Shown piece by piece: positions 12,525 to 25,000 of a DNA stretch of 64,000 nt. This stretch comes from Callipepla californica brunnescens (lineage: Eukaryota; Chordata; Aves; Galliformes; Odontophoridae): positions 558,001 through 622,000 of the forward strand of contig JALIRH010000044.1 of NCBI GenBank assembly GCA_023055505.1, read 5' to 3'. Numbering within the stretch: position 1 is the stretch's first letter; every line of letters begins with the position of its first letter. Under the pieces are notes generated by a model. It worked only from the letters and a program-made list of their open reading frames with translations, did not search any database and was not told the origin of the DNA. The translations under genes were made by a program, and so were the position numbers.

Positions 12525-15500
12525 ACAGTTGCGGTAAATGGTAATAGCATCTGCATATCTTTCTGCTTTTCTTTGGCAAAGTTTATTTCATATCAGACTA
12601 ATAATTTTCAATTGCCAAATGTTCATCTGAGTCAGCCAAAGAGAAATATTAAACCTTTTATTTTCTTGATTAGTGGTAATGTGTGTGGGAAAATGACTCA
12701 TATTACCAACATTATAATCTGCAGATCCTTTTCTTGGAGGGACTGAGGCTAAGGTGTACCAATTGGTGTCTGCACTTGGTTTGTTTGCATTGTTGACATT
12801 AGCATGAAAAACAAGCAGTAACCCTGTTCTGGTGCTTTCTGCTTCACTTACCACAGCAGGACACAGAAAATAGAGCTCTGTTGTGTCATTAATCATGTTA
12901 GAAGTGCTTGTTTTACTTTTTCCTCTGTTTCTGAAATGTTCAGTAGATCAAATTTAGGTGAACAGGCTGAATCAAAAAATTACTTACTTGGTGTACTTAT
13001 GCATTTTGTGCTGACCTTATCAGGATTGAAGAGATTTAGTATCAGTAAGGGCAAGTGATAGACAAAATCATGTTATATAGTAAAATATAACCTTTCTTAA
13101 AGTCTTGATATTACTAACTGTTATCAGAAGAATAAATCTAAGTCCAGTCTTACTGATGTGAGGTATTTTTTACTGCCTTCTGTCTCTAAAAATATTAACC
13201 TTTCCTCTGAATTAAAAACCTAAGGACTCAGGTTTGAGCAGGCATTATTGTGAAATTGTGTACATCTAGGATGGTTTCCTCCTGACTGATATGTCAGATG
13301 ACTGTTTTCAAGTCTTAAAGGCAAATTAGTCTGTACTACTAGTAAATAGGGACTGAAAGTATTAAAACGTGCTTATAGTAGTTATCCTATAAATTATATT
13401 TTGAAAAAGGTATATAACTGATACGCAAGTGAAATTGAAGTCTGTTCACAGGGAAAAAAAGCATTACAACCTATCTTGACCTTGATGTAAATAATTTCCT
13501 TAGTGTTGCAGTTGGCAAATTTCTGATGAGAAATATTTTCACAATAGTGATGATAGTAATCCCTACCTTTTTTAACGGGATGAGCAGCTAGGCATTCTAG
13601 CAATTTGTTTCAGTCTGTTCTCCCACTTGCATATTGTAATTTCAGTATTATCTATCATACTCTGTTCTACTCTACAAAAGTAACAGGAAATTAAAAAAAA
13701 AGTGCCCCAAAGAGAATTGGTTTCAGCTTAGAGGCAAAACTAGATGAATATTGTTATTGACCTTTTATTTTTGAAAATGATGTCATCAGAGTGAAGAGAC
13801 AACATTGTTTAATATGCTGATTTTTTTATGAGTCACTGATGAAGTATCCATCATTAGTGAACTGTCTGAAACATCCAAACTAAATTGCTCTCCTTTTTTT
13901 TATCAGGATTTTTCCAGTCTCCTATAATTAACATGGCTCACTTGTGACAAGAACATAACCACTAAGAAATCATACAGGCTCAGTGTTGTTTTTTTGCTGT
14001 TTTGTTTGTTTGTTTTTAGTTTTGTTATTAAAAATAAAAATAAAACTAACTCTAAGGTAAATAGGAGGCGGATGGTAATAGACAAATTCTCCTTTTAAAG
14101 TCGAAGTGTTTAAGACAATGAAAACTAGATCCTATGCTTGTTCTCCACTGTAGAGATAGCACGTAGGTTATACATTGTAATGTATGTGATAAAAAAGCTC
14201 TAAGAAAAACAGCATTCAGAAATGTTGTTTATTTTTGTATTGTGCTTTTTTTCTTCTCTAGACGATCGTTTTCTCAAGGCTTTCATCAGAAACTAGACTT
14301 TTCAAAACACTTCAGAATTTCTTTAGCTTCTGACTCTTGACTCCTGTTTACTAATTTATCTCTCTGTAGCAAATTCCCTAAAGGTTGAGACCATCTGGTC
14401 CTTCAGTTTATTTAACTGTTTCTCAGTTTTCGTGAGCCTTGAATTAAAACTGTCAGGCTCAAAGTTTATAACCGTAATGATTTCTTAGACATCATAAATT
14501 TTAATGTTTCAAGAATCTGTCCCATTTTTGCTTTTACTCTTATCTCCCACAAGAGTAAGAGCTTCCTTTCTGGCAGAACGTGCTTCAAAAGTGAATTAAA
14601 ATGAAATCAGATAATTGTGGGAAATGTCATTCAGTCGCAGTGTAAATCTTTATTAGAGTTGTTTTAAATTCTCATGTATCAAATGGCCGTTCATGCATTT
14701 TCTTGCTTTCATTTAACCTTCCATTATACACGGAAATCATTGGATTTTGCCAATGGGCAAACTTCCTGTAATGAAGATGTTGTGTAAGTGAACATACAAA
14801 AGTGTATCCATTATTAAAATGTTGTGGTAGGATTAACCAGATCATCTTTAAATATCTTGGAAGGTCTAATAAATGTTATTTACATTCACACACGCACACA
14901 ATTTTTTATACCTTTCTCAGGGTACAGATGCTGACTTGTGAACACTGATGTTATCTCACCTCCCTATATCACTGGAATATTCAATGTAAATTCTATTAAA
15001 CTTGCTCAACTTCTGCTCTGCTGGCAGAGCTAGTTGCCATTTAAAAGCAGGTTCATTGCTATTCCAAGTAGAACTCAGTTTTTACTATAAATATGCAGCT
15101 TTATGTTCAGAATCAGTGCTTATATACCAACATACAGATTGATTTTGTGACTTTACATCACCAGATAATCATTAGCTCTGTATGGCTGTAAATAGGCTTT
15201 AAGTTAGAAGTTGCCTTTAGATTTTACATCAGACTAGCTGTTCTGCTGTCTCTAAAATAACACAAAGAAAGCTTTAAATGTGAGTCTGGTATTTGAGCTA
15301 TGGTTTGTCACAGTCCTAGAGGCAAAATTGGCTAGAATGTGAGCTCAAGTGTACGAAGAAGAAGCCTGTCTTTAAATTGTATTTGTATGATAGACAGATA
15401 GTTACTGCATTTGTATTGCTCTATGCAGAAGATTCTTCTGTTCTGCAGACTCTTTTTTTCTTCGCGTTTATGTCCAATACGTTCAATTTCTGTTACTACA

Positions 15501-18500
15501 GCTGGTCTAGAAAAATAAAACCTTATAAAAGAGGTCTGAGTCACCTAACACCCACTACACAATAAATAAAATGAGAAGAGTCTCTGCAGTGACCATGACA
15601 CAATTAGAGCAGGAATAATGTCTTCTCGTAATTTGAAGCAGATGAAAAAAGGTAGGATTGTCAAGTTCTTCCATGTGTGTAATGCTGTTGTAGGCTTAGT
15701 AACATCTCTGTTGCTTACACATCTTAGGCTTTCTTCTGTGAATAAAAGAATATTGTAGTTAATGCCAGTTGAAGACAAAGTTGCAACAACTTTGACAAAA
15801 TATTTTATTTCTTCTGGCTGGATCAATTTGGTATATCTGTGTTAATATTTTTATTTTAATTACTTAATTTCATCTAAAAGCCTGAGATGCTCTTGGTGAT
15901 ACTGACTGATTTCCTTCTTGAAAAACATTAACAATTTTCAAGAAATCTATTCTTCTTCTAACTGTATATTGCTTTGCACTGCCACATCACTTAGTTCCAT
16001 ATAAAGACCTCTGTACGACCTTTCTTCAAGCACCCTGACTTTGTTGTGCTGTCTAAGCGTAATTAATGACACTCTACTAGTGGCAAAGGCTGAATGTTAA
16101 TTTATCATAGAAAGCTTGATAGAAGGGTTCTGCAATCCTTGTACTTTGAGTGATACTGCAGTAGTACGTTTATGTTTAAAAGATATAATTACTATTTCAT
16201 GTTAAGCATCAGCTAAATAACATCCTATTTGAATAAGACAACATAGAGTCCTGCCTTGTCAATTAGAAATTACTGAAATAATAATATTTAACATTTTACT
16301 TTTGCACAATCCTAATAAAAACATATGAAAATTAAGGTCACTTGTCCTAATGATTTTAAATTAAAACATTCTCTGTAAACAGATCAGTATGATAGGTAGA
16401 ATAGAATTGTGCCTCAGTGTAGATTCATAGAATCTTTAGATTCAATTTTATATTTTTAACTCACATGTATTTTCAATGATATTTTTCTGTTTACAAGTTC
16501 CTTTTGTAAAGATTAAAACTGAAGTCACTGAATTTGCACTGAATATTAAATTGGGGTTTATTTGATTCCTGATTCAAATGGTTCCCAGATCAATTTTGAA
16601 AAAATTTAGCCATAACAAAAACCACAGACTAAACCAGCTTTGAATATTTGTGCAGTCACATAAGCAATTAGTATTGTCATCCAACTTAGCTCTAGTATGT
16701 ATTTCAAGTAGACTTGTGCCTGTATCTAACGACATGTTAGTTGGCTCAGCTGATTCTTGAGTTTTAGGGTGGAAAAATGTGTAGACATTTTCTCAGCCTT
16801 TCTTAGAAATGAAGAAAAAGGGTTCTTTAGAATTCCAAATTCCAGCCTCTGTGCTCCCACAAAATGTTATGATTGGGATTAAGGAAGAGGATTGTATAAC
16901 CACATGCACAGCCACCAGCACATGACCAGCCACCCTCAAACAGGGTCATTATTGTGATATCCTTTTAGTTAAGAATTTTCTTTGCTTTTCTTCCATTTTT
17001 TACCCTTGGATAAAACCTGAGTCTCAGATTTGCTAGTAATTCTCTGTCACTTTGCACATTGTCAAATGATTGTTCAGGTGCTAAAATTAAAATCTCAGTA
17101 GAGTTTTAAATTAAGAATTGGAGCATAGCTGTAAATTAACAGGAATGTGACTATCTGCCACTATAGAAAGATGGAGAAAATTAACACTGTTGATTGCTGG
17201 GAATGGCTGAATAGATACTTCCTTGTTTACTTACAGTTATTAACTAGATGTTGCTTGGAGGACATATCTCTGGCTTTCTCTTTTGCAGTTAATAAATTAT
17301 TTGTAGTATGTCAAATAGGCATTAGTTTTTTCAATATTAAAATACAATTTCTGCAATGCTGTTGAATGCCATTGAAGGATATTTTACCACAAGAAAAAAT
17401 GTATCTGCTTGTCTCAGATACAGTTTGTCTTGTTATGATTAGAAAAAGGCACCTGAACGTGCATCTGCAAATCTGAGACTGTCTGACTGCTTAGATGACA
17501 AAATGCATTATTACAAAGAAGACAGACAAAGTTAACTTGATTCTCCCATGTTGCACCTTATTAAGCACTCTATCTCAATATTACAGACTTAATTAGCTGG
17601 AATCATAGTTACATCACCTTCAATGGTAGGGATAATTGATGTGAGCTGAAGCAAGTTTAATAGGCTTGACCTTCAGTCAGTTATGTGAGTGGCTAAAAAC
17701 TTAAATGCATGCTATATTTACCATCTTACTGAAGGTACAACTGTTCAGTCTCAAAAGAAAGAACTGCAAAAGGAAGTGCTGAGAAAGCCAAGTGCAGCTT
17801 GAGATCTGGCTGCCAGTTGAACTTTCTCCTGAACTGTAAACAATTATTGTATTATAATTATTTATAGTTATATTACATTATATTAATTATGAACTGTGTC
17901 AATTATTATTGACTGGGGCATGTCTCTCTATCTATAGAAGGAATATACAAATATTAAGAATATTCAAATAGCCCAGACTAGATATTAACCTATTCTTTTT
18001 TCAGTCACTGGCAGTAGCTAACTGAAAGTGTTTAGGGTAAAACACCAGAACAGACCTTACTTCTTGGAGTCTGAGACATCTAAGACAACTTAGGATGAAC
18101 TCTGTTTTAAGTCTCAGATGAACAATAGGTTAAGTATTTAGTTGTCAGGAATTCTATTTGTACTTTTTTATACTGATCAGAACTCAACTACAACTGTAGA
18201 GCGCTGAACTTACAAGAAATTCAGATTCTAAATCTTAGTTTGTGTTTTGATAAACTACTGCTGAAAAACTTTTTCAAAGAGAATTCCAATTATTATTGCA
18301 ACTAATGAAAATTGCTCTTTCAGTATTCAGTGATGTACTTTGGATTCCAGCAGGTATTCAGCATCTCAGGTGATTTGATGCACTTGGCTGAAAGACCTGA
18401 TGTACACTGATCTGCCCATAATGGTTGTGACAGAGCTCTATCAAAGATGCCTCTTCTGTATGCTTTCTTATTGTGGAACCTAAAGAAAGCTTTTAAAGTT

Positions 18501-19077
18501 TTTGAATTGAGAAGTTAATTTTAGTTAATAATGTCACTGAAATATTAATTAGAAATAATTGTGCAATTTCAGTATTGTCCTAGAAATGATTATTTAGTAA
18601 GAACAGCTAAAAATAATCTTTCAAATATTGCAAAATAACTATACTCGCTTTGAAGTTGATAAATGCACACTATACTATAAAGGCTGATGAAGATTCACTG
18701 AAACAATGTTACATGAGTGCTGCAAAAATTATCTTGCTTTTCTTTAACACACAATGTGAACTTAGGGCTTCAACAGGTATATTTCTGTGGAAGTGTGATA
18801 TTAGTGAATGTACTTATCCCTAAATTTGTCCATTTACAAATACATCCTTGAAAAGCTCTTCTGTTTAAGAAATACTGCTGTCATGACCTATTATAGGTGA
18901 AAACTGTCATTTGCTCCATTGATATTTCATTGTGATTTGCTGACAGCTATGAGTTCTTATTCTGATGATCAGACTGATTTTATTTGGATGGTGTTTCAGA
19001 GCAACTAAGGTCATTCAATCACTCTCAGTAGAACAAGAAATGGAAAATGCAGACTTACGTATTGACACTATAAAATT
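12525..19077. other. AT-rich non-coding sequence
   Basis: No gene or interspersed repeat recognised. Short simple repeats are present, such as a GTTT-rich run near 14000-14020 and a CA-rich run near 14889-14901. An exceptionally AT-rich patch lies around 17840-17900. Confidence 0.6.
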
Positions 19078-19770
19078 ACAGAATCATAGGTGTTGGAAGG
19101 GACCTCTGGAGATCATCTAGTCCTGCAAAAGCAGGTTCGCTGGAGTACTTTACACAGCAAAGTGTCAAGGTGGGTTTTGAATATCTCCAGAAAAGGAGAC
19201 TCCACAATCTCTCGGCAGCCTGTTCCAGTATTCTGTCACCCTTAAAGTAAAATTCTTCCTTGTGTTCATATGGAACTTCCTGTGTTCCAGTTTCTGCCTG
19301 TTGCCCTTTGGTCTATCATTGGACAGCGCTGAAAAGAGCCTGTCCCCATATGCTTAACAAACACTCGTTAGATGTTTATAAATATTGATATGATCTCCTC
19401 TCAGTCATCTCTTCTCTAGGCTGAGCAGCCCCGGGTCTGTCAGCCTTTCCCCATAAGGGAGAAGCTCCAGTTGCCCATCTTTCTTGAACTGAGGAGTCCA
19501 GAACAAGACACAGTACTCCAGACGTGGCCTCACTGGTACAGAGTAGAGGAGGAAAATTACCTCCCTTAACCTGCTGACCCTACTATCTCATTGACCTTAG
19601 CCACAAGGGCACACTGCTCCCTAATGGCCAACTTGCAGAGCTCCTTTCCAGATGCATGGGGTGATGCATGTGATTATTCCTCTCCAGAAGATGGACTCAT
19701 TGCATGCCCATATCAAACCTCATAAGGTTCCTCACTGCCTAGATCTCCAGTCTGTCCAAGTCTTCAGGAT
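19078..19770 (-). mobile_element. CR1 LINE, about 690 bp (minus strand)
   Basis: The left edge ACAGAATCATAGGTGTTGGA is the reversed CR1 3' end. It is followed by AGGGACCTCTGGAGATCATC, CTGTTCCAGTATTCTGTCACC, CCTCTCAGTCATCTCTTCTC, GGCTGAGCAGCCCCGGGTCT and CCAGACGTGGCCTCAC. All are characteristic CR1 words on the minus strand. It is diverged and 5'-truncated. Confidence 0.93.
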
Positions 19771-21811
19771 CATGTACTTAACCAGTGATTTTCTGTCCTT
19801 TTGTCTCCTGGAACATTAGTATATTTTCACTGGTGGCTAGTCTACTGTATCAATTAATTTATATTTTTAGCACTTTTTTTTATAAACTTCTTAGAGTTAT
19901 TCTGCAGCTTCTCAGGTATCCATGGCCTCAGTGTTGAAATCTTTTGACATAATTCATCAGCTAGCCATGTAATGAAACTTTTTATTTATTTTATTTCATT
20001 CACAGTAACATGTCCAACATCTTTTAGATGGAGAGCTTTTATTTCTCCAGCTTGCTTTTTATAAGTGAAATGTTTTGTATCAAATAGATGGCTGCTTCAA
20101 CATATTGTAAAACACAATTGTTTTTCTATAAAAATGGACTACACTCTTCTTTATATTGTTTGACAAATTTATTTTACAAGTAACTGCAAAATACTGAATT
20201 TCACAGAGGTAGGCCATAAGTTGTGTGTATTGAGTTACAACACTGTGACAGTGGTCTTTCATATCCAGGAAGCGAAAATGCCACAGTAACCAATATATAA
20301 CAATCAGCTATTTTTACTAGAAATTGTGCTTCGTGTAGTATTAGAGCTTTGGTCTTCTGAATCTTTTACAGAGTGTTTAAAAGGAAAAAAAAAACACATC
20401 CATAACTGCTCAGTTCTGCTATCCCTCTGTAAAGCACTGATGTTCCATTCAGTCTTTCCTACAGAATGAAATGTTAATGGCCCTGACAAGGTTATACCAC
20501 AGTGCTGTGTCGCAACTTTTTTTCTGTATTGCTGAATCTTTCTTTTTTCCTCCTGTTCCAAGAACTCGTTGAGAGAGAATTTTGTTAGATTCACTGCATC
20601 TTTGTTTTGCTGCTACTGTATGCAATGGAGAATACCAAGACTTCATTCTTCCTGTGTGACTCAGAATATTGTATACGTGTATGTGGTCTTTTAGGGCAAG
20701 GACTGGGAGGAGAGAAGGTTGATTAGCTTTGAGAAATTTTGGCATGTTTATAAATTGCTTTAAGTCAATTTGTATAATTTTTCTAAGGCAGTTGCTCTGA
20801 AAGCTTTTTGACATCTGTTTGCACTGTTGATGATTTTCTGGCTATGAGATCCATGTGGTATGACGAGAACATCATTTGACTGAAACGTTTGTTAAAATGC
20901 ACTGTAACTGCTAAATCCTGTTTATGTTGTGTCATCCTTTCAATTATTATTTACTTGCATGTTATCTCGAGTTAAGTAACTTATTTCTGCTTTCCATGGC
21001 CTTTTTTTTTTTTTTTTTGGTAACTTGTCAATTGCCATTTCTCCAGTGGGACTCTTCTTAGTTAACAAGCAAGTCTGTGACTAACATAGAGGGACAACGT
21101 GTTAACAATATCTAGACCTTCTGCTCCATTGTTTGCAGGTACCTACACCTTCAGAAGAATTTTGTGCTTCTCAGTACAACTTATTTATTTATTTTAAATA
21201 TATGAGTAAGCACTGCATGGCATTTACACCAAAGTAATTATCATGGCAGTGAAAAGACTGTTTTGTTTTCTTTTCAGCTGAACTCAATTTTTTTTTAAGT
21301 GTATAATCCCAAATTAGGAAATTGTGGAACCTTAGTTACTGCACAGCTAATGCAGCCAAGATATTTTCAGGAATAAACAGGATTATTATCTGTCTTATTT
21401 TGCATTTTGTCTGTATATTCTCCAGATTTCTATCTTAAAGTAGTATTTCCAAAAATCAAGTCCAGAATAATGGACTTGTACAAGTGTACGGACTTGTAGA
21501 AGTGTTCGTTGACTTTTTTTTCTTGCTTCTTGTTAATAAAGTATGTGTAATTTGAATACGTACTCAGTTACAAGGTAGGCTATTTTATATAGTCTTTGGT
21601 ATTCCACCATCTCTACATGCTTTTGTTGAACTGCTATAAATGGACCTGGCAAGCAGGTAGGTGGCAATGCAATGGGTATCTGAAGTGAATTGTACCTTTT
21701 CATGTTTCTAGTTTACAACAGTAATCCAGATATCAAGTTTAGGAGTTTGTTGGCATTTTTAATTATTGTAATCATTTTGGAGCATGTCATCATGATCTCA
21801 TGTTATGCCAT
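19771..21811. other. AT-rich non-coding sequence
   Basis: There is no recognisable gene. A T-run lies at about 21001-21018 and an 18-bp tandem duplication at 21472-21507. Confidence 0.6.
21472..21507. repeat. 18-bp tandem duplication, two copies
   Basis: GGACTTGTACAAGTGTAC is followed immediately by GGACTTGTAGAAGTGTTC (16 of 18 identical). Each copy itself contains an imperfect palindrome (CTTGTACAAG). Confidence 0.9.
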
Positions 21812-22026
21812 TGAGGTTGGAGAACAGGAAAATCTTCTCTGAAAGAGTGGTCATGTACAATGGGCTTCCCAGGGAAATGATAACCGACTGTGGAGGTGTT
21901 CAAGAAGTCTTGAACACCTGTTCAAGATGTTGTACTGAGGAACATGGTTTAGTGCATAATATTGGTGATGGTTGGACTGGATGATCTTGTTTTTTTTGAG
22001 TGTTGGTGATTCCATGATTCTGTGAT
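21812..22026 (+). mobile_element. CR1 LINE 3' fragment (plus strand)
   Basis: The segment contains TTCTCTGAAAGAGTGGTCAT, GGAGGTGTTCAAGAAGTCTT, GATGTTGTACTGAGGAACAT, GGTTTAGTGCATAATATTGG and GGTTGGACTGGATGATCTTG, then GGTGATTCCATGATTCTGTG. This is a CR1 3' end of a subfamily different from the copy at 5258. It contains a short internal duplication of the GTTCAAGAAGTCTTGAACAC type. Confidence 0.92.
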
Positions 22027-25000
22027 CTACTTGTAAACTGAAAAGGTGTACCATATGACCAAAATTCTTTGCTGTAGCAGCATCTCAGGATCAAAACACA
22101 TACACATAGGCAAACAGGATGAATCCCATAGGTTGAGTAATCAGAATTTGTTTTCAATTTGGCTTCTGATGAAACAACTTGATAAATTGGTTCTAGATGC
22201 TGAAGAATCAGGGAACAATGAAAGGAAAGTATGTGAGTCTTTTTCATACCAGTAATATCCTTTTAAGAAGTCCCTTCTTCCTGAAAAGCAGCTAATTCTT
22301 TCTGCTATTAACCTGCCTGTTGGCTATAGAATTAGTTGGATTTCAAAAGACACAGTTCTAGAAAATTTCTTTTTTTCCTTTTTTTTTTTTTTTCTGAAGC
22401 AGATTCTTATAAACAAAAGGAGGCTGAGCTCCGAGTGCTTAACTACTGAGAAAGAGTAAGAAAGCAGCAGGTGGCCTCCAAGCAATCACCTGCATGTAAT
22501 TCTTTTTTAGTCAAATTCAAATGTATGTAGACAATACTGACTGATTTACCTGACCTCTTCATATAATCCACTGATAATCATAGCCTCTTTATGCAACCAG
22601 TACTGAAACTTATTATTTTTAATTTTTAGTAAATATACCTCATATAAAAAATGAATATTCTTTGTCTCAAATAAGCCAGTTTATTCTTCATATCATGAAA
22701 ATGATCAATGGCATGGAATATGAAACATTTTTTGCAATTTACTATCATGTTCCTCTTCAGACTTAGTAGCTATCAAGTCACATCAAGAGACATTGTATCT
22801 AATCATTTGTGTAGTACAAGCGGGATGTCCCACAGTGGACTCCCAACTGAGACCCCAAAAATGTTAAATAAAAATGAAATAGCAACATTTTCGTATTTTT
22901 TATGGCAATACAGTCATCTATTTTAGAACAGTATAACCATTTCTTCTTATCATAAACTGAAAGACTTTTTTATGTTCCTGTTGAATTAATCAGTTATGTC
23001 ATCTTTTTACTTAAAAAATGTTTTCTTTAAAAAAAAAAAAAAGTTTTCACTTTCATAAAATTTTGCATTTGTTATTTCAGTATTTATCAATATAATTTTT
23101 ATATCAATTCCTAAATTGCTGGTGTCTTCTCTGTAGTATTTAAACAATTCGTGATAATATAGAGGAGTGACTCAACCAAATATATATCTTATCACATGTG
23201 AAAATATTTTCTGTTGTAATCTTATGTTAAAACTTACTTGCAGTCTTAATTTCCAGACTGTTGGGCTTATCTTTCAGCACTGTCAGCTAGACTATATTTC
23301 CCTTATTTGCTGAGTTAATATATAGTGCAAATATTTCTTCTTTCTTATCCACTAAAATAATTATTCTGAACAACATCTACAAAAGAAAAATTAAATTAGG
23401 TTGGCTTAATATGATTTGTTCTTGACAAATATGTGATGTCTGTTTATTATCATCCTATCCCCAGGTGCTAAGAAATTGATTTTTGAATAATTTGTTCCAG
23501 TAAATTTTCTAATATCCAAATTTAATCAATTTGTCTGTGAATCCCCAGATAGACTTTTCTCCTTCCTTTTTATATGTAAGTGTTGGTTTTGCTACCTTAA
23601 TTTGGAGACCTCTCCTTCAACCATATGTTGTCAGTTCTAACAGCTGAAGGTTTTTTTCAGTTGGTAATTTAAGAGAAGCTTCATTGCCTCCTGCCAAATT
23701 AGAAAGCGACATATTTTACTCTTTTCTTTCTCCTTCATCTGCATTGTCACAATTGATTGCTTGTTCAAGACAAAATTAAATGCAGAAACTACTTTAGCTT
23801 TCTCTGTTATCAGTGTTTTTAATATCTTTCTATTAGTGAATGTCCTTTTCAGGACTCCTTACTTAAAATTTTAATGTCAATTCATTGGGTTTTTGTGTTT
23901 TGATTTGTTTTCTTTTTAATGCACGTTAATGGTAGTTAGTAACTTAATCTCTCACCAGACCACCATAGTGAATTCGTTGTTCCTTTGTACATGCAATTAT
24001 TTTCACTTTTTATACTATTCTTCTTCTGAGTGTCAGTCATTCAGTAAATCTTGATTTAGACTCCTGTGTCTGTTTTTGTACTTCCTTTTCATTTTCCTCT
24101 TTGGAATAGGTTGTTTTTCTGCTTCCAGAACTAGTTCTATTTATAACTTCCTGTTCTCCTGAATGTTTCCTTACTTTGTAAAAGTCTGGTTTTGGAATCC
24201 ATTGTTCTTACCTTGCTGTGTCAATTTCTGCTTTTCCCGCTATTTGAGAACTCATTGTTTTTATGATAACTTTCACTTAAACTATTTCCTTATACTCTTT
24301 ACCATCTTCTCTGTATAAATAGGAGTTGTAGCAGTAGTTCCTATGGTTAGTTGCTAACTTGATCAGTTCTCTGAAGCTTTTTTCATAAAATACCAAAAAC
24401 TTTTTAGATTGTGTTTGTAAATATTACTTACCTAGCAGAGTTAGGTGAGTAAAATACTTTGATGGCTTATGTTAATCGCTCTGGAAAAAGTGTCATTCAC
24501 TCTCAGTCTCGATTTGCTATATCACTGACATATACCATGAAACTGGTTTAGTCTTCCTTCCCTTTCACACTTTTACAGCAGAGAAAAATATATTCATTAC
24601 AAGTATGTGGTACATCAGTGCCTCCACTTTTTTCATGGATGTATGCTGATATAATATTATTCAATTTTATTTAAAATACAAGAATCTAAGTTCATTCACT
24701 GATGTCTGGTGACTTTAGTGAACTGCGCTAGATGGCTTAGAAGTATGTCTTGATCAATGTATTTGAGCATTTGTGACAGGAGGAATTAAAGAGAGAAGTC
24801 ATCTGAATAAAAGAGAACATTAGTTTTCTAAGGGAATGTACAATACTAAGGAAAGGGTGGAAACCAGAAACATGCAATAATACTGCCTGGAAATTGTAAG
24901 ATCAGCTAGAAGGATCCTAACAAGTCTGAACATGAGGCATTAAATTATTGGAGACTATTGTAATGAATAATTTAAAAAAATGGAATCAAAATCTGAATGA

